A stretch of DNA of 42,396 nt from Chloroflexota bacterium (GCA_011523545.1 WTGN01000079.1:1-42396), one strand, 5' to 3'. Shown: positions 1 to 7,796, counted from the first letter of the stretch. Made by a program: numbers and translations. The notes: generated by a model not told the origin, from the sequence alone.

Positions 1-216
1 CCGGCGCCGATCTACACCTCGCTGGAAGGCGTCTATGGCTTGCAGATCAACCAGGCGATGTCGGGGCAGGTCTCGTCCGAGCAGGCGCTGGGCACGACGC
101 AGACGCTCTTCGAGAACATCCTGCGCGGCAACCAGATGATCCCATATGGCGTCGAGAGCTTCGACGATACGCTGGCGAACACGAAGGCGCTGCAAGCCAG
201 CCTGTCGGGGATGTAA
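1..216 (+). CDS. ABC transporter sugar-binding protein, C-terminal fragment
   Basis: This is the last 71 codons of a gene that begins before the window; frame 1 runs without a stop to TAA at 214-216. The fragment is soluble and helical (it reads ...NQAMSGQVSSEQAL... then ...LFENIL...), which resembles the C-terminal lobe of family 1 extracellular solute-binding proteins, where a helix with the pattern A-L-G/D-x-x-Q-x-x-x-E/N-N-I-L is common. Two MalF/MalG-type permease genes follow directly on the same strand, so a role as the periplasmic or lipid-anchored sugar receptor of that transporter is the simplest reading. The ligand cannot be inferred. Without the N-terminus I cannot check for a lipobox. 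The family call is inference from a short piece plus context. Confidence 0.65.
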   Translation, partial: PAPIYTSLEGVYGLQINQAMSGQVSSEQALGTTQTLFENILRGNQMIPYGVESFDDTLANTKALQASLSGM

Positions 217-238
217 TTCCGCAATCGGCGCTTTTTTT

Positions 239-259
239 GGGCGACTTATCAAGTCGCCC
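239..259. repeat. Family A hairpin repeat, copy 1
   Basis: A perfect 9-bp stem, GGGCGACTT against AAGTCGCCC, with loop ATC. It is the first of three hairpins packed into the 163-bp gap between the binding protein and the first permease. A run of seven T (232-238) precedes it on the plus strand. It may shape 3' ends of the binding-protein mRNA, which in such operons is often more abundant than the permease mRNA, but that is inference. Confidence 0.85.
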
Positions 260-282
260 ACATACTGTAGCGCATGTATTAT

Positions 283-303
283 GGGCGACCCACCGGGTCG
301 CCC
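283..303. repeat. Family A hairpin repeat, copy 2
   Basis: Stem GGGCGACCC against GGGTCGCCC with loop ACC, followed by GTACG. The inner four bases differ from copy 1 but are still fully complementary. Confidence 0.85.
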
Positions 304-333
304 GTACGAATTCCATGTAGCCATTGTGCTTCA

Positions 334-354
334 CGGGCGTTTCGCCGAAACGCC
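334..354. repeat. Family A hairpin repeat, copy 3
   Basis: Stem GGGCGTTTC against GAAACGCCC with loop GCC, followed by CTACA. It ends 25 bp before the start codon of the permease at 380, so it could lie in that gene's leader. Confidence 0.85.
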
Positions 355-379
355 CCTACACCGTGTTTGGCAGAACTGC

Positions 380-1252
380 ATGAGACTCCGCCTCCCATAC
401 CTCCTGTTGGCGCCATCGGTCATCGTGCTGCTGGCGCTGATTTTGTACCCGCTGGCCTTCGCGCTGCGCAACAGCTTCTGGTTCTGGAATTTGCAGATGG
501 GCGCCGCGCCGCTCTATTACTCGGGCCTGGACAACTACCGCATGGTCTTCCAGGTTACGCCCTTCGCGGTGGCGCTGAAGAATACGCTGCTGCTGGGTTT
601 CCTGGGCACATTCGCCCAATTCTGGTTCGGCATGGGCATCGCTCTGCTGCTGCACACACATCTGCGCGGCATGGGGCTGATGCGCGCCGCGCTCATTATG
701 CCCACGACGCTGGCGCCGGTGGTGGCCGGTTTTCTGTTCCGTTATTTGTTAGAGCCAAAAGGCGGCATCCTGCCCTGGCTGCTGGAAGGCATCGGCTTCC
801 CGGTGCCGCCGCAGGGCTTCCTCGGCAACGCCAACACGGCGCTCTTCAGCATCGGCCTGGTCGATACCTGGCAGTGGACGCCTTTCTTCGCCATAGTGCT
901 CTACGCCGGCTTGCTCTCGATCAATGAAGAAGTCAAGGAAGCGGCTCAGGTTGACGGCGCGAGCGGGTGGCGCATGTTCTGGTCGATCACATTGCCGCTG
1001 CTGCGCCCCATCGCCGCATTTTTGGTGATGATCCGCTTTATGCAGCTTTTCAATAGCTTCGATCTGGTCTTTGTGCTCACCAGCGGCGGACCGGGCACCG
1101 CCTCGCGCACGCTGAGCTTCAACCTGTATCGCGAAGGGCTGGTCAATTACAACATTGGCTTGACCGCCGCCATGACCTGGCTGGTCGTCATCATCGTCAG
1201 CGTCATCATCAATCTCTACCTGTTCTTCATTTATCGCAAGCGAGAGTGGTAG
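380..1252 (+). CDS. ABC sugar transporter permease, MalF/UgpA type
   Basis: Integral membrane subunit of a carbohydrate ABC importer, 290 residues. The N-terminus (MRLRLPYLLLAPSVIVLLAL) is the usual first transmembrane helix of this family; about six hydrophobic segments follow. The cytoplasmic EAA loop that contacts the ATPase is clear at about residues 187-210, with EAAQVDGAS then LPLLRP. Length is normal for the family. The frame stays open upstream to about 146, but residues before the ATG at 380 would be encoded by three hairpin repeats and lack membrane character, so 380 is the better start. A MalG-type partner follows 120 bp downstream. No ATPase gene is in the window, so the complex probably borrows a shared MsmX/UgpC-type ATPase or one encoded elsewhere; that is inference. 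The substrate is unknown. Confidence 0.9.
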   Translation: MRLRLPYLLLAPSVIVLLALILYPLAFALRNSFWFWNLQMGAAPLYYSGLDNYRMVFQVTPFAVALKNTLLLGFLGTFAQFWFGMGIALLLHTHLRGMGLMRAALIMPTTLAPVVAGFLFRYLLEPKGGILPWLLEGIGFPVPPQGFLGNANTALFSIGLVDTWQWTPFFAIVLYAGLLSINEEVKEAAQVDGASGWRMFWSITLPLLRPIAAFLVMIRFMQLFNSFDLVFVLTSGGPGTASRTLSFNLYREGLVNYNIGLTAAMTWLVVIIVSVIINLYLFFIYRKREW

Positions 1253-1305
1253 AGTCGTGTCTCAATCATGGATGAAGCCTGGTTGGTCACCAGTCGTCTA
1301 CAGAG

Positions 1306-1367
1306 TCACCCCTCTCCATTCTTTGGATGCCCGACATAGAGATGGCGGGAAAGGGCCGGGGGAGGGG
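1306..1367 (+). repeat. Family B G-rich repeat (divergent copy) ending in the RBS of the next gene
   Basis: A C-rich left arm (CCCCTCTCC) is followed by a spacer and a G-rich right arm with four G-runs at 1347-1349, 1353-1355, 1358-1362 and 1364-1367. This is the most diverged full copy of the family. The last G-runs form the GGAGGGG Shine-Dalgarno sequence of the permease gene starting at TTG 1373. Confidence 0.65.
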
Positions 1368-1372
1368 TAGAC

Positions 1373-2206
1373 TTGAGCAGACGACTCTCACGAAAGAACC
1401 GAATCATCGTCTACGCGCTCATGGCGCTGGTCATGATATTTTTCCTGGGTCCTATTTTCTGGTTTATCCTGCTCGCCTTCCGCCATCCCAGCGAAGCCTA
1501 CACGTTGCCGCCTCGGCTCATATTCGAGCCTTACCTCGGCAATTTTGGCGACACCTTCGTCGACCCGGGCAAGAACGCGCCGCAGCTGCTCAGCAGCGTC
1601 ATCGTCAGCACTGGCGCCACTTTGCTGAGCCTGCCCTTCGCGCTATCCGCCGCTTACGCCCTGTCGCGCTTCGCCATGCGCGGCAAAGAATTCATCATGA
1701 ATTGGTATATCAGCCTGCTGATCGCCCCGCCGATCGTCTTTGTCATCCCCTATTTCATTTTGATGTCGCGCATCGGCTGGGCCGGCAGCTACCAGGCGAT
1801 GATCGTGACCCTGCAAACCCTGGCCATTCCCTTCTCGGTTTGGCTGCTGAAGAGCTTCATGGACGAGGTGCCGCTCGATCTGGAGGAAGCCGCCTGGGTC
1901 GATGGCGCCGGTCGCCTGGCCGCCTTCTTTCGCATCATCATCCCGCTGGCGCTGCCCGGCATCATCGTCACCTCGATGTTCACATTCGTCTTCAGCTGGA
2001 ACAATGTGATTTTCCCGCTGGCGCTCAGCAAGCAGAGCACGACCACCTTGCCCGTCGGCACGATCAGCTTCTTCGCCTCGACCGGCGTCTATTGGGGGCA
2101 TATCGCGGCGACCGCTGTTGTCGCCATGCTGCCGCCGATGATCATCTTTCTGCTACTGGGCCGCTATGTCGTCCGCGGGCTGACCTTCGGCGCGGTGAAA
2201 GGCTAA
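1373..2206 (+). CDS. ABC sugar transporter permease, MalG/UgpE type
   Basis: Second membrane subunit of the carbohydrate importer, 277 residues. The first transmembrane helix (about residues 11-35) is followed by the periplasmic loop and the conserved pattern ending in the EAA loop at about residues 171-196 (EEAAWVDGAG, then IIIPLALPG), which docks the ATPase. The C-terminal end, GRYVVRGLTFGAVKG, is characteristic of the MalG family. The start is TTG at 1373: no ATG lies in frame until residue 17, which would remove half of helix 1, and a strong GGAGGGG sits five bases upstream of the TTG. That binding site is the 3' part of a dispersed G-rich repeat, which is odd. Together with the gene at 380 it forms the heterodimeric channel. 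Confidence 0.9.
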   Translation: MSRRLSRKNRIIVYALMALVMIFFLGPIFWFILLAFRHPSEAYTLPPRLIFEPYLGNFGDTFVDPGKNAPQLLSSVIVSTGATLLSLPFALSAAYALSRFAMRGKEFIMNWYISLLIAPPIVFVIPYFILMSRIGWAGSYQAMIVTLQTLAIPFSVWLLKSFMDEVPLDLEEAAWVDGAGRLAAFFRIIIPLALPGIIVTSMFTFVFSWNNVIFPLALSKQSTTTLPVGTISFFASTGVYWGHIAATAVVAMLPPMIIFLLLGRYVVRGLTFGAVKG

Positions 2207-2230
2207 GCGCCTGCGCGATAGATCGCTTGC

Positions 2231-2258
2231 AGTGCCGATACGCAAACTGATCGGCACT
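2231..2258 (+). terminator. Hairpin downstream of the permease pair (possible terminator)
   Basis: AGTGCCGAT (2231-2239) pairs perfectly with ATCGGCACT (2250-2258) around a 10-base loop. It lies 25 bp after the permease stop and before the convergent stop of the small minus-strand gene at 2285. There is no T-run after it, so it may act as an mRNA 3'-end stabiliser or a bidirectional terminator rather than a classic intrinsic terminator. Confidence 0.4.
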
Positions 2259-2284
2259 TGCGACAGCAGATGAATTGAGCGAGG

Positions 2285-2605
2285 TTAAACAGTGATAATA
2301 CCGAGGCTTACCAACGTGGTTATCAAGCTTGAAATGGCGACGAAAAGCAATGCGAGAATACTGGCGCCGCCGGTGATCTTCATCCGCCAGCGGCGTTCGT
2401 TTTCGATTTTGTCGCTGAGTTTTTCAAATTTGTCGGCGATGTCTTCCGTTTGCTTGTCAATTTTCGCGTCAATTTTGGCGTCGAGTACCCTGACAGCATC
2501 GCTGACTTCCTTGCGCACGAATTCCTTTGTGGCGAGCGATTCCAGCTTGCCTTCAATCCGCCCAATGTCGCGTTCGTGCTGGTTCAGTTTATCTTCAATG
2601 TCCAT
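2285..2605 (-). CDS. Small coiled-coil protein with one C-terminal membrane helix
   Basis: 106 residues beginning MDIEDKLNQHERDIGRIEGK. Residues 1-75 are rich in E, K, D and heptad-like spacing, consistent with a coiled coil, and contain a short internal reiteration (DAKIDAKIDKQ). Residues about 84-104 form a single hydrophobic helix close to the C-terminus, so the protein is probably tail-anchored. The layout is like that of phage haemolysin XhlA-type proteins, but I see no phage genes nearby and do not assign that function. The start at 2605 is preceded by AGGAT at a suitable distance; the longer open frame up to 2788 would overlap the divergent oxidoreductase gene. It sits on the opposite strand inside a sugar-use locus and is probably unrelated to it. 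Confidence 0.7.
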   Translation of the reverse strand: MDIEDKLNQHERDIGRIEGKLESLATKEFVRKEVSDAVRVLDAKIDAKIDKQTEDIADKFEKLSDKIENERRWRMKITGGASILALLFVAISSLITTLVSLGIITV

Positions 2606-2750
2606 GCAGTATCCTGTGTAAGAGTCAGACCCGAATTCATTGATAGGGTAACATAGACTCGGGCGAATCTCAAACTGAAACTGAATCTTCACTCTACACT
2701 TGAGTATATCTGAATCGTACCACGAGAGCATAGACGGACGAGAGGTCAGC

Positions 2751-3782
2751 ATGACTAAAACTGGATTCGGCGTCATCGGGGCGGGCATCGTTGGCGGCGG
2801 CTTGCACGCCCGCGTCTATCATCAGCTGCCGCAGGCGGAACTGGTCGCCGTCTGCGATTTGGATGAAGCGCGCGCCCGCGATGTCGCCGAGCGTTATGGC
2901 GCGCCTCATGTTTACACCGATTGTCGCGATATGCTCGCGCGGGACGATATCGCCGCCGTCTCCATCGCCACGCCCGATTTCGCCCACCGCGAGATCGCTG
3001 TCGCCGCCGCTCAAGCGGGCAAGCACATGCTGGTGGAGAAGCCGCTGGCGACCACAGTTGAAGACGCCGACGCCATTGTGCAAGCGGCCGCCGACGCCGG
3101 CGTCAAGCTCATGGTGGACTTCCAAAACCGCGTCAGCCCGGCCTTCCAGGCGGGGAGGCATGCGGTGCGGGCCGGTGAATTGGGCGAGCTCAAGTACATC
3201 TACGCCCGCCTCAGCAATACCACCTTCGTGCCGACGCAGATGCTGCCCTGGGCGAGCAAGAGCTCGGCGCTCTGGTTCCTCGCCAGCCATACGCTGGATA
3301 TGACTTGCTGGCTTCTGCAAGACCGGCCGACGCGCGTCTACGCCGTCAGCCGCTCCGGCGTCTTGAAAGCGATGGGCATCGACACGCAGGACTTCCATGT
3401 CGCCATCGTCGAATTTACGCGCGGCGCCGTCGTCACGTTGGAGAACAGCTGGATCCTGCCGGAGACGGAGCCCAACGTCTTCAACTTCAAGATGGAATTG
3501 CTGGGCAGCGACGGCGTCATGTACATCAACACCTCCGATCATCGCATGGTGGAACAGTACACGCGCACTGGGCTGAGCCTGCCCGATATGCTGGGCATGC
3601 CCGCCGATGACAGCTCGGCCCGGTTCAGCGGCTTCGTGCAGGAGGCGATCGCCCGCTTCGTCGACGCCGTCGTTGATGACGCGCCCCTGCTCGCCACCGG
3701 TGAAGAGGCGGCGCTCGTCACCCGCGTCCTGGCCGCCGTTGAACAGTCGGCCCAAACTGGCCGGCCGGTTGAGCTTGACTGA
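2751..3782 (+). CDS. Gfo/Idh/MocA family oxidoreductase
   Basis: Predicted cytoplasmic NAD(P)-dependent dehydrogenase of 343 residues acting on a sugar, polyol or derivative. The N-terminal Rossmann domain shows GAGIVGGG at residues 10-17, the acidic end of beta-2 (CDLDEA) that favours NAD, and the family signature EKP at 96-98, whose lysine is normally catalytic. The C-terminal alpha/beta domain is complete, including WFLASHTLDM with the His that many family members use near the substrate. The ATG at 2751 follows GAGGTC; upstream in-frame ATG and GTG codons add non-conserved sequence. Its TGA overlaps the ATG of the FGGY kinase by one base, so the two are translationally coupled and likely process the sugar imported by the upstream permeases. 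The exact substrate is unknown. Confidence 0.9.
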   Translation: MTKTGFGVIGAGIVGGGLHARVYHQLPQAELVAVCDLDEARARDVAERYGAPHVYTDCRDMLARDDIAAVSIATPDFAHREIAVAAAQAGKHMLVEKPLATTVEDADAIVQAAADAGVKLMVDFQNRVSPAFQAGRHAVRAGELGELKYIYARLSNTTFVPTQMLPWASKSSALWFLASHTLDMTCWLLQDRPTRVYAVSRSGVLKAMGIDTQDFHVAIVEFTRGAVVTLENSWILPETEPNVFNFKMELLGSDGVMYINTSDHRMVEQYTRTGLSLPDMLGMPADDSSARFSGFVQEAIARFVDAVVDDAPLLATGEEAALVTRVLAAVEQSAQTGRPVELD

Positions 3783-5317
3783 TGGTTGACGACCGCCTCT
3801 TGCTCGGCATCGACATCGGCACATCCAGCTCGAAGGGCTTGCTGGCGGATCTCGACGGGCGCATTATCGCCCAGCATGCCGTCCCCCATGGTTTCGATAT
3901 GCCCCAGCCCGGCTGGGCGGAGCAGGACGCCGATGACGTTTGGTGGCGCGATTTCTGCACTATCTCCCGCGCTTTGATCGCCCGGGCCGACATCGACGCC
4001 AATCGCATCGCCGGCGTCGCCTGCAGCGCCATCGCCCCGACCATGCTGCCCCTCGACCAGAATTATCGCCCGCTGCGCCCGGCCATCCTCTACGGCATCG
4101 ACACGCGCGCGGGCGAAGAAATCGCCGAGCTGAACGCCGCCCTCGGCGAAGAGGCCATTTTCGAGCGCTGCGGTCATCTGCTCTCGGCGCAATCTGTCGG
4201 GCCCAAAGTGCTCTGGTATCGCAAACATCAACCCGAGCTCTTCGCCAAGACGCGCAAGATCGTCACGGCGGCGACCTATCTCGCCTTTCGTCTTTGCGGA
4301 ATTTTCGTCGTCGATAATTATGTCGCGCCCTATTTCACGCCCTTTTTTGATGTGCGGCGAATGGCCTGGCACAAAGATTGGGTTGAGCAGGTCTGCCCGC
4401 TCGATTGGCTGCCGGAGACGCGCTGGTCCCTCGAATGCGCCGGCCAGGTCACGGCGGAAGCGGCCGGTGACACTGGCATTCCGGCCGGAACGCCTGTCGC
4501 TGTCGGCACGGCTGACGCCCTGGCTGAAGCGGTCGCCGCTGGCGCCACCTCAAATGGCGACTTGATGGTGATGTACGGCTCCACCCTATTCCTAATCCAG
4601 ACGACGGCGCGCTATAAGCCGCACCGCGACCTCTGGGCGTCGGTCCATCTGACGCCGGGCAAGGCGATACTGGCGGCGGGCATGGCGACCTCGGGCGCGC
4701 TGCTGGCCTGGTTTCGCGATGAACTGGCCGCCGAGGAAGGGATTGAAGCGGAAGCGGCAGGCGCTAACGCCTTCGCGCTGCTATCGGAGCGGGCGGCGGA
4801 GAGCCCGCCCGGGAGCGGCGGCTTGATCACGCTGCCCTACTTCAGCGGCGAGCGCAGCCCCATCAACGATCTGGAGGCCAAGGGCGTATTCTTCGGCTTG
4901 ACCCTCAGCCACAGCCGCGCCGATCTCTACCGCAGCTGCCTCGAAGGCATCGCCTTTGGACTGCGCCACAGCATCGAAGCGATGGGGGAGGCGGGCGCCG
5001 CGCCCAAGCGTCTGATCGCTATAGGCGGCGGGGCGCAAGACGCGCTCTGGCCGCAAATCTGCAGCGATGTCACCGGCCTGCCGCAAGACTTGCCGCAGCA
5101 GACAATCGGCGCGGCTTACGGCGACGCCTACATCGCGGGCATGGCGGCCGGCATCTTCGCTGATTGGAAGCCGCTGCGCCAGCGCTGGCTGAAGATCGAG
5201 CGCCGCATTCAGCCGGATCCGGAGGCGAAGGCGATTTACGACGATCTCTATCCGATTTACTGCGATCTCTATCGCGACACAAGGCGGCACATGGCGCGGC
5301 TGTCACGCGTGACTTGA
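3782..5317 (+). CDS. FGGY-family carbohydrate kinase
   Basis: Predicted ATP-dependent sugar or polyol kinase of 511 residues, cytoplasmic, normal length for the family. The N-terminal ASKHA domain begins with the phosphate-1 loop GIDIGTSSSKG (residues 9-19), whose Asp11 coordinates Mg-ATP. PGWAEQDADDVWW at about residue 43 matches the family's conserved W-E-Q segment. The C-terminal domain carries the adenosine motif IAIGGGAQDALWPQI, preceded by SCLEGIAFGLRHSIEAM. The kinase is coupled to the preceding oxidoreductase by a TGATG overlap, so a pathway of import, oxidation or reduction, then phosphorylation is likely. Which of xylulose, gluconate, ribulose or another sugar is phosphorylated cannot be read with certainty. 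Confidence 0.92.
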   Translation: MVDDRLLLGIDIGTSSSKGLLADLDGRIIAQHAVPHGFDMPQPGWAEQDADDVWWRDFCTISRALIARADIDANRIAGVACSAIAPTMLPLDQNYRPLRPAILYGIDTRAGEEIAELNAALGEEAIFERCGHLLSAQSVGPKVLWYRKHQPELFAKTRKIVTAATYLAFRLCGIFVVDNYVAPYFTPFFDVRRMAWHKDWVEQVCPLDWLPETRWSLECAGQVTAEAAGDTGIPAGTPVAVGTADALAEAVAAGATSNGDLMVMYGSTLFLIQTTARYKPHRDLWASVHLTPGKAILAAGMATSGALLAWFRDELAAEEGIEAEAAGANAFALLSERAAESPPGSGGLITLPYFSGERSPINDLEAKGVFFGLTLSHSRADLYRSCLEGIAFGLRHSIEAMGEAGAAPKRLIAIGGGAQDALWPQICSDVTGLPQDLPQQTIGAAYGDAYIAGMAAGIFADWKPLRQRWLKIERRIQPDPEAKAIYDDLYPIYCDLYRDTRRHMARLSRVT

Positions 5318-5397
5318 AGGGCTGGCGCTGTTTCAGTAGGCTTGACGTGACGGCGCAATCACTTTTGCGCGCTTGCGGTCAATAAAAGGAAGTCGAT

Positions 5398-5763
5398 ATG
5401 GCGACCAAGAAAACAGATAAGGACGCGGACAATCTGGCTGCGGTCCTCGAGAAGATCCCGCAGATGTTCGGTGAAGATGCGGAAATTGGCTTGCGCATGC
5501 ACGACGTTATTATGGAAGCCGCGCCCAAGCTCAAGCCACGGCTATGGTACGGCATGCCCGGATACGCGCGCGGCCGCAGCAAACCGGTGCTTGTTTTCTT
5601 CCGCAAGGATGATTACGTCACCTTCGGACTGAACGAGAAGGCGAACTTGACCGTTGCTGAAGACGCGCCGGACAAGCTGATTCCCGGCAGCTGGTACTTG
5701 ACCGAGCTTGACGAAGCCACCGAAGCGCGAATCGCCGAGATTGTGCGCGCGGCGGTGAGTTGA
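5398..5763 (+). CDS. DUF1801/YdhG-like domain protein
   Basis: 121 residues. The core KPRLWYGMPGYARG followed by PVLVFFRKDDYVTFGLNEKA matches the DUF1801 (YdhG-like) pattern, in which a conserved W/Y-G-M-P/A-Y segment precedes a beta-strand V-x-F-x-x-x-K-x-Y-V-x-L/F-G. The fold is small alpha/beta; relatives include the Bacillus Fra iron chaperone, but most members have no known job. A clear AAGGA sits eight bases before the ATG. It lies 80 bp after the kinase on the same strand, so it could be cotranscribed, but nothing ties it functionally to sugar use. The N-terminal lysine- and aspartate-rich stretch (ATKKTDKDAD) is probably disordered. Confidence 0.8.
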   Translation: MATKKTDKDADNLAAVLEKIPQMFGEDAEIGLRMHDVIMEAAPKLKPRLWYGMPGYARGRSKPVLVFFRKDDYVTFGLNEKANLTVAEDAPDKLIPGSWYLTELDEATEARIAEIVRAAVS

Positions 5764-5829
5764 GGGCGGGCGGCAAAACTTGGGCGTGACAGCCGACCAA
5801 ATATGGGCCGGCTGCCACGATGGCAATGG

Positions 5830-7620
5830 TCAAGTTGGCATGCCGCGAAACGTAGGCGGGATCTTGCTGTTGGGCTGTAGGTCCGCGCCACCAATCGTAA
5901 CCGTGCGCGGCAGATGTTCGGTCGCCGTGAGCATGAAGGTGTCGTAGAAGATTGGCTGCCCCCATTCGATAGAGGCGATAGGGCTGTCTACGATGCCTTC
6001 GAGATGCAAGTAGTCGAGGTTTTGCAACTTCTCCTCATCTTCGTAGTAGCTGCTGTCGAAAAAGCCGAACTCAATCCGATAGTCCCCTCGTAGAATCGCC
6101 GGCTGGTCATAGATCGGATCGTAGGCGATCTGGCGCAGGTTGGACAGGGTATCGCCAATATATCGCCTGTCGTGTCTGCCGGTTTTGTCGTGCCTAATTG
6201 CGGGATGCCATGATGTAGCCCAGACGAGGCATTCCCTGTCGCAGGCGACGAGACCCAGCAGTTCCATCTGATAGGGAAATACCGTGATCGTCTTAGCGTC
6301 ATCTGTTTCGATATAGACGGCGCAATTCTCTCGCAGAGGGGGCTTGCACTGTTCAGTCTCGTGCCAGTCGTTGATCGGTTTCGCCGCGCTGTTCACAAAA
6401 ATCAGGTGGCGATCACCCGGCGACGCCAACGCATTTTCATGGGCTTGCCCTGTATGACTGTCAAACAGCGTCCAGCCGCCAGCAGCGCCATAGCGAAGGA
6501 AACGTCCGCTGGCCGAAAGGTCAAGCAGTCTAGAGCCTTTAATATCATTTTCGCTGGCTACAAGCGATGCTTCGGCTTCTTCATACAGGTCCCAGCGCCA
6601 GATGCCAGAACCATCTTGCCAGGCGATGGCGCTGCTGTCCGCGCTCCATTGGATTGTCGTTGGCCGCCAGTCGACAGTTTGAAGTGGCGCGTTCGCTATC
6701 AAGTCCATTTGCATGCCGACTCCCCATTGCAGGAAATCGCCCGGACCCTTGTTGCGAAACAGGTATACCGCGAGTTGTGACTCATCCCAGACAGCGACCA
6801 TGTGACTGTCATTACTAAAGCGCAAATCGCGCCCGGGCACCTTGGTCATTTGCTCATAATGCTGTGGTGAATAACCAAATGGCCAGACATAGTAGAAGCC
6901 GATGGTCTGGTTATCCACGCGCAACGCCACATGGGCGTCGTCGGGTGAGATAAAGCGTACGGTCTCCGCATCAACCGCACTTATGCTGCGATCGGGATTG
7001 ACCTGGTAGCGCCTGCCGTTTTCTGTCGTAAACATCAGATATCGCCTTAAGGGATACCGCAAGACTTTGTCAATTGTCGGGGCGATCGGCGCCTCTCGCC
7101 CGCCCGCCTTCAGCATTTTAGCGACGAGATCTTCTTCGGATATGTCTTCTTTAGCGTCCCATACTTGGGCAAAATCTTCAGTCGCGACGTCTCGGTAGGT
7201 TATCATCTCGTCCCATATGTAGAAATGCGCGGAGCCGCCGTCGTAGTCTGAATACGTTTCAAAAGGAGTGTGGCTCAGTCCGAAATATCCTGTCGCGCCA
7301 GCGCGCCAGATGTGTCCCCGGCCGCTGAAGAGGCAGCCAGTGTCATAACCGCGGACGGTGTGGCCCGTCTCCAAGCCAACATTGTATCGCGAGACGGTAA
7401 GCAGAGTTGGTCCTTCGCCTTTGTAATATTCTGCTACGTGAATAACTGCGCTGTAACCTCGATCGTCGACATCCATCACGGTCGCGCGCACGAGCAGATC
7501 CATCTCATGCAGGTCTTCGGTGCGGAACCTGGGCGCCTCGCGGCATGTGTGCGCCCAGGTTGGAGAGAGCGAAAATAGCATCAGAACACAACTGGTCAAT
7601 GCAATCAGCCCCGTTTTCAT
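5830..7620 (-). CDS. Secreted protein with NTR-like N-terminus and beta-propeller-like repeats, function unknown
   Basis: 596 residues with a clear signal peptide (MKTGLIALTSCVLMLFSLSP, cleavage expected near residue 23). Residues about 40-130 (VRATVMDVDDRGYSAVIHV, then YYKGEGP, then DTGCLFSGRGHIW) follow the pattern of TIMP/NTR-like OB folds, in which a K-G pair and a late Cys-F-x-x-G are typical; this is my inference. From about 215 to 420 there are several propeller-blade-like units: SPDDAHVALRV, SNDSHMVAVWDE, SADSSAIAWQDGSGIWRWDL, SASGRFLRYGAAGGW. These resemble TolB/WD40-type blades. The region after 420 has a Cys pair in EQCKPPLRENC and another in VACDREC, perhaps disulfides, fitting export. 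ATG at 7620 has GAAGGGA upstream. Its base composition looks slightly more AT-rich than its neighbours. No enzymatic motif seen. Confidence 0.75.
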   Translation of the reverse strand: MKTGLIALTSCVLMLFSLSPTWAHTCREAPRFRTEDLHEMDLLVRATVMDVDDRGYSAVIHVAEYYKGEGPTLLTVSRYNVGLETGHTVRGYDTGCLFSGRGHIWRAGATGYFGLSHTPFETYSDYDGGSAHFYIWDEMITYRDVATEDFAQVWDAKEDISEEDLVAKMLKAGGREAPIAPTIDKVLRYPLRRYLMFTTENGRRYQVNPDRSISAVDAETVRFISPDDAHVALRVDNQTIGFYYVWPFGYSPQHYEQMTKVPGRDLRFSNDSHMVAVWDESQLAVYLFRNKGPGDFLQWGVGMQMDLIANAPLQTVDWRPTTIQWSADSSAIAWQDGSGIWRWDLYEEAEASLVASENDIKGSRLLDLSASGRFLRYGAAGGWTLFDSHTGQAHENALASPGDRHLIFVNSAAKPINDWHETEQCKPPLRENCAVYIETDDAKTITVFPYQMELLGLVACDRECLVWATSWHPAIRHDKTGRHDRRYIGDTLSNLRQIAYDPIYDQPAILRGDYRIEFGFFDSSYYEDEEKLQNLDYLHLEGIVDSPIASIEWGQPIFYDTFMLTATEHLPRTVTIGGADLQPNSKIPPTFRGMPT

Positions 7621-7796
7621 ATTGATATTCCCTTCGCTTTATGGACGCTTCCCAGTCTAGGCGCGGAACTTTCACTCCTCCGATTTCGTATGTTTTGCGC
7701 AAGACGAACGTAGCGCGCGTAGGTTTCGCGAAGGTCTGCCGTCGGTTTCGCCGTCAGCTCCAACCCGCAATAGACATGCCCCGGCTTCTCCAGCAC
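7617..7796 (-). CDS. Possible small ORF or gene remnant overlapping the secreted-protein start
   Basis: An open frame of 59 codons from GTG at 7796 to TGA at 7617-7619. The TGA overlaps the ATG of the secreted-protein gene in an ATGA arrangement. The first two thirds have the codon choice usual in this window (CTG, GAG, CCG, GCG) and read like protein: VLEKPGHVYCGLELTAKP. The last third turns to unusual codons (ATA, CGA, AGG), while another frame there reads GGVKVPRLDWEA, which hints at a frameshift. No Shine-Dalgarno precedes the GTG, and the frame stays open further into the antisense of the PHP gene. It may be the 3' remnant of a decayed gene. I do not recognise it. Confidence 0.25.
   Translation of the reverse strand: MLEKPGHVYCGLELTAKPTADLRETYARYVRLAQNIRNRRSESSAPRLGSVHKAKGISI

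Noticed and set aside
217..238. T-run after the binding-protein gene as an intrinsic terminator
   Set aside because: The seven T are not preceded by a stable stem; only 3-bp pairings are possible there. The nearby strong hairpin lies after, not before, the T-run.
239..354. Three regularly placed hairpin repeats resembling a CRISPR array
   Set aside because: Unit starts are 44 and 51 bp apart, the units differ in their inner stems, and the same hairpins are scattered singly in many other gaps. No cas genes are present.
2285..2605. Phage haemolysin XhlA-like gene as a sign of a prophage
   Set aside because: Only the coiled-coil plus one-helix layout is shared, and no other phage gene is in the window.
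2694..3824. Minus-strand open frame opposite the oxidoreductase gene
   Set aside because: The plus-strand reading has clear Rossmann and EKP motifs; the antisense reading has none.
5790..5814. CAGCCG/CGGCTG hairpin between convergent genes as a terminator
   Set aside because: The stem has only 6 bp with a 13-base loop and no T-run, so it is too weak to call.
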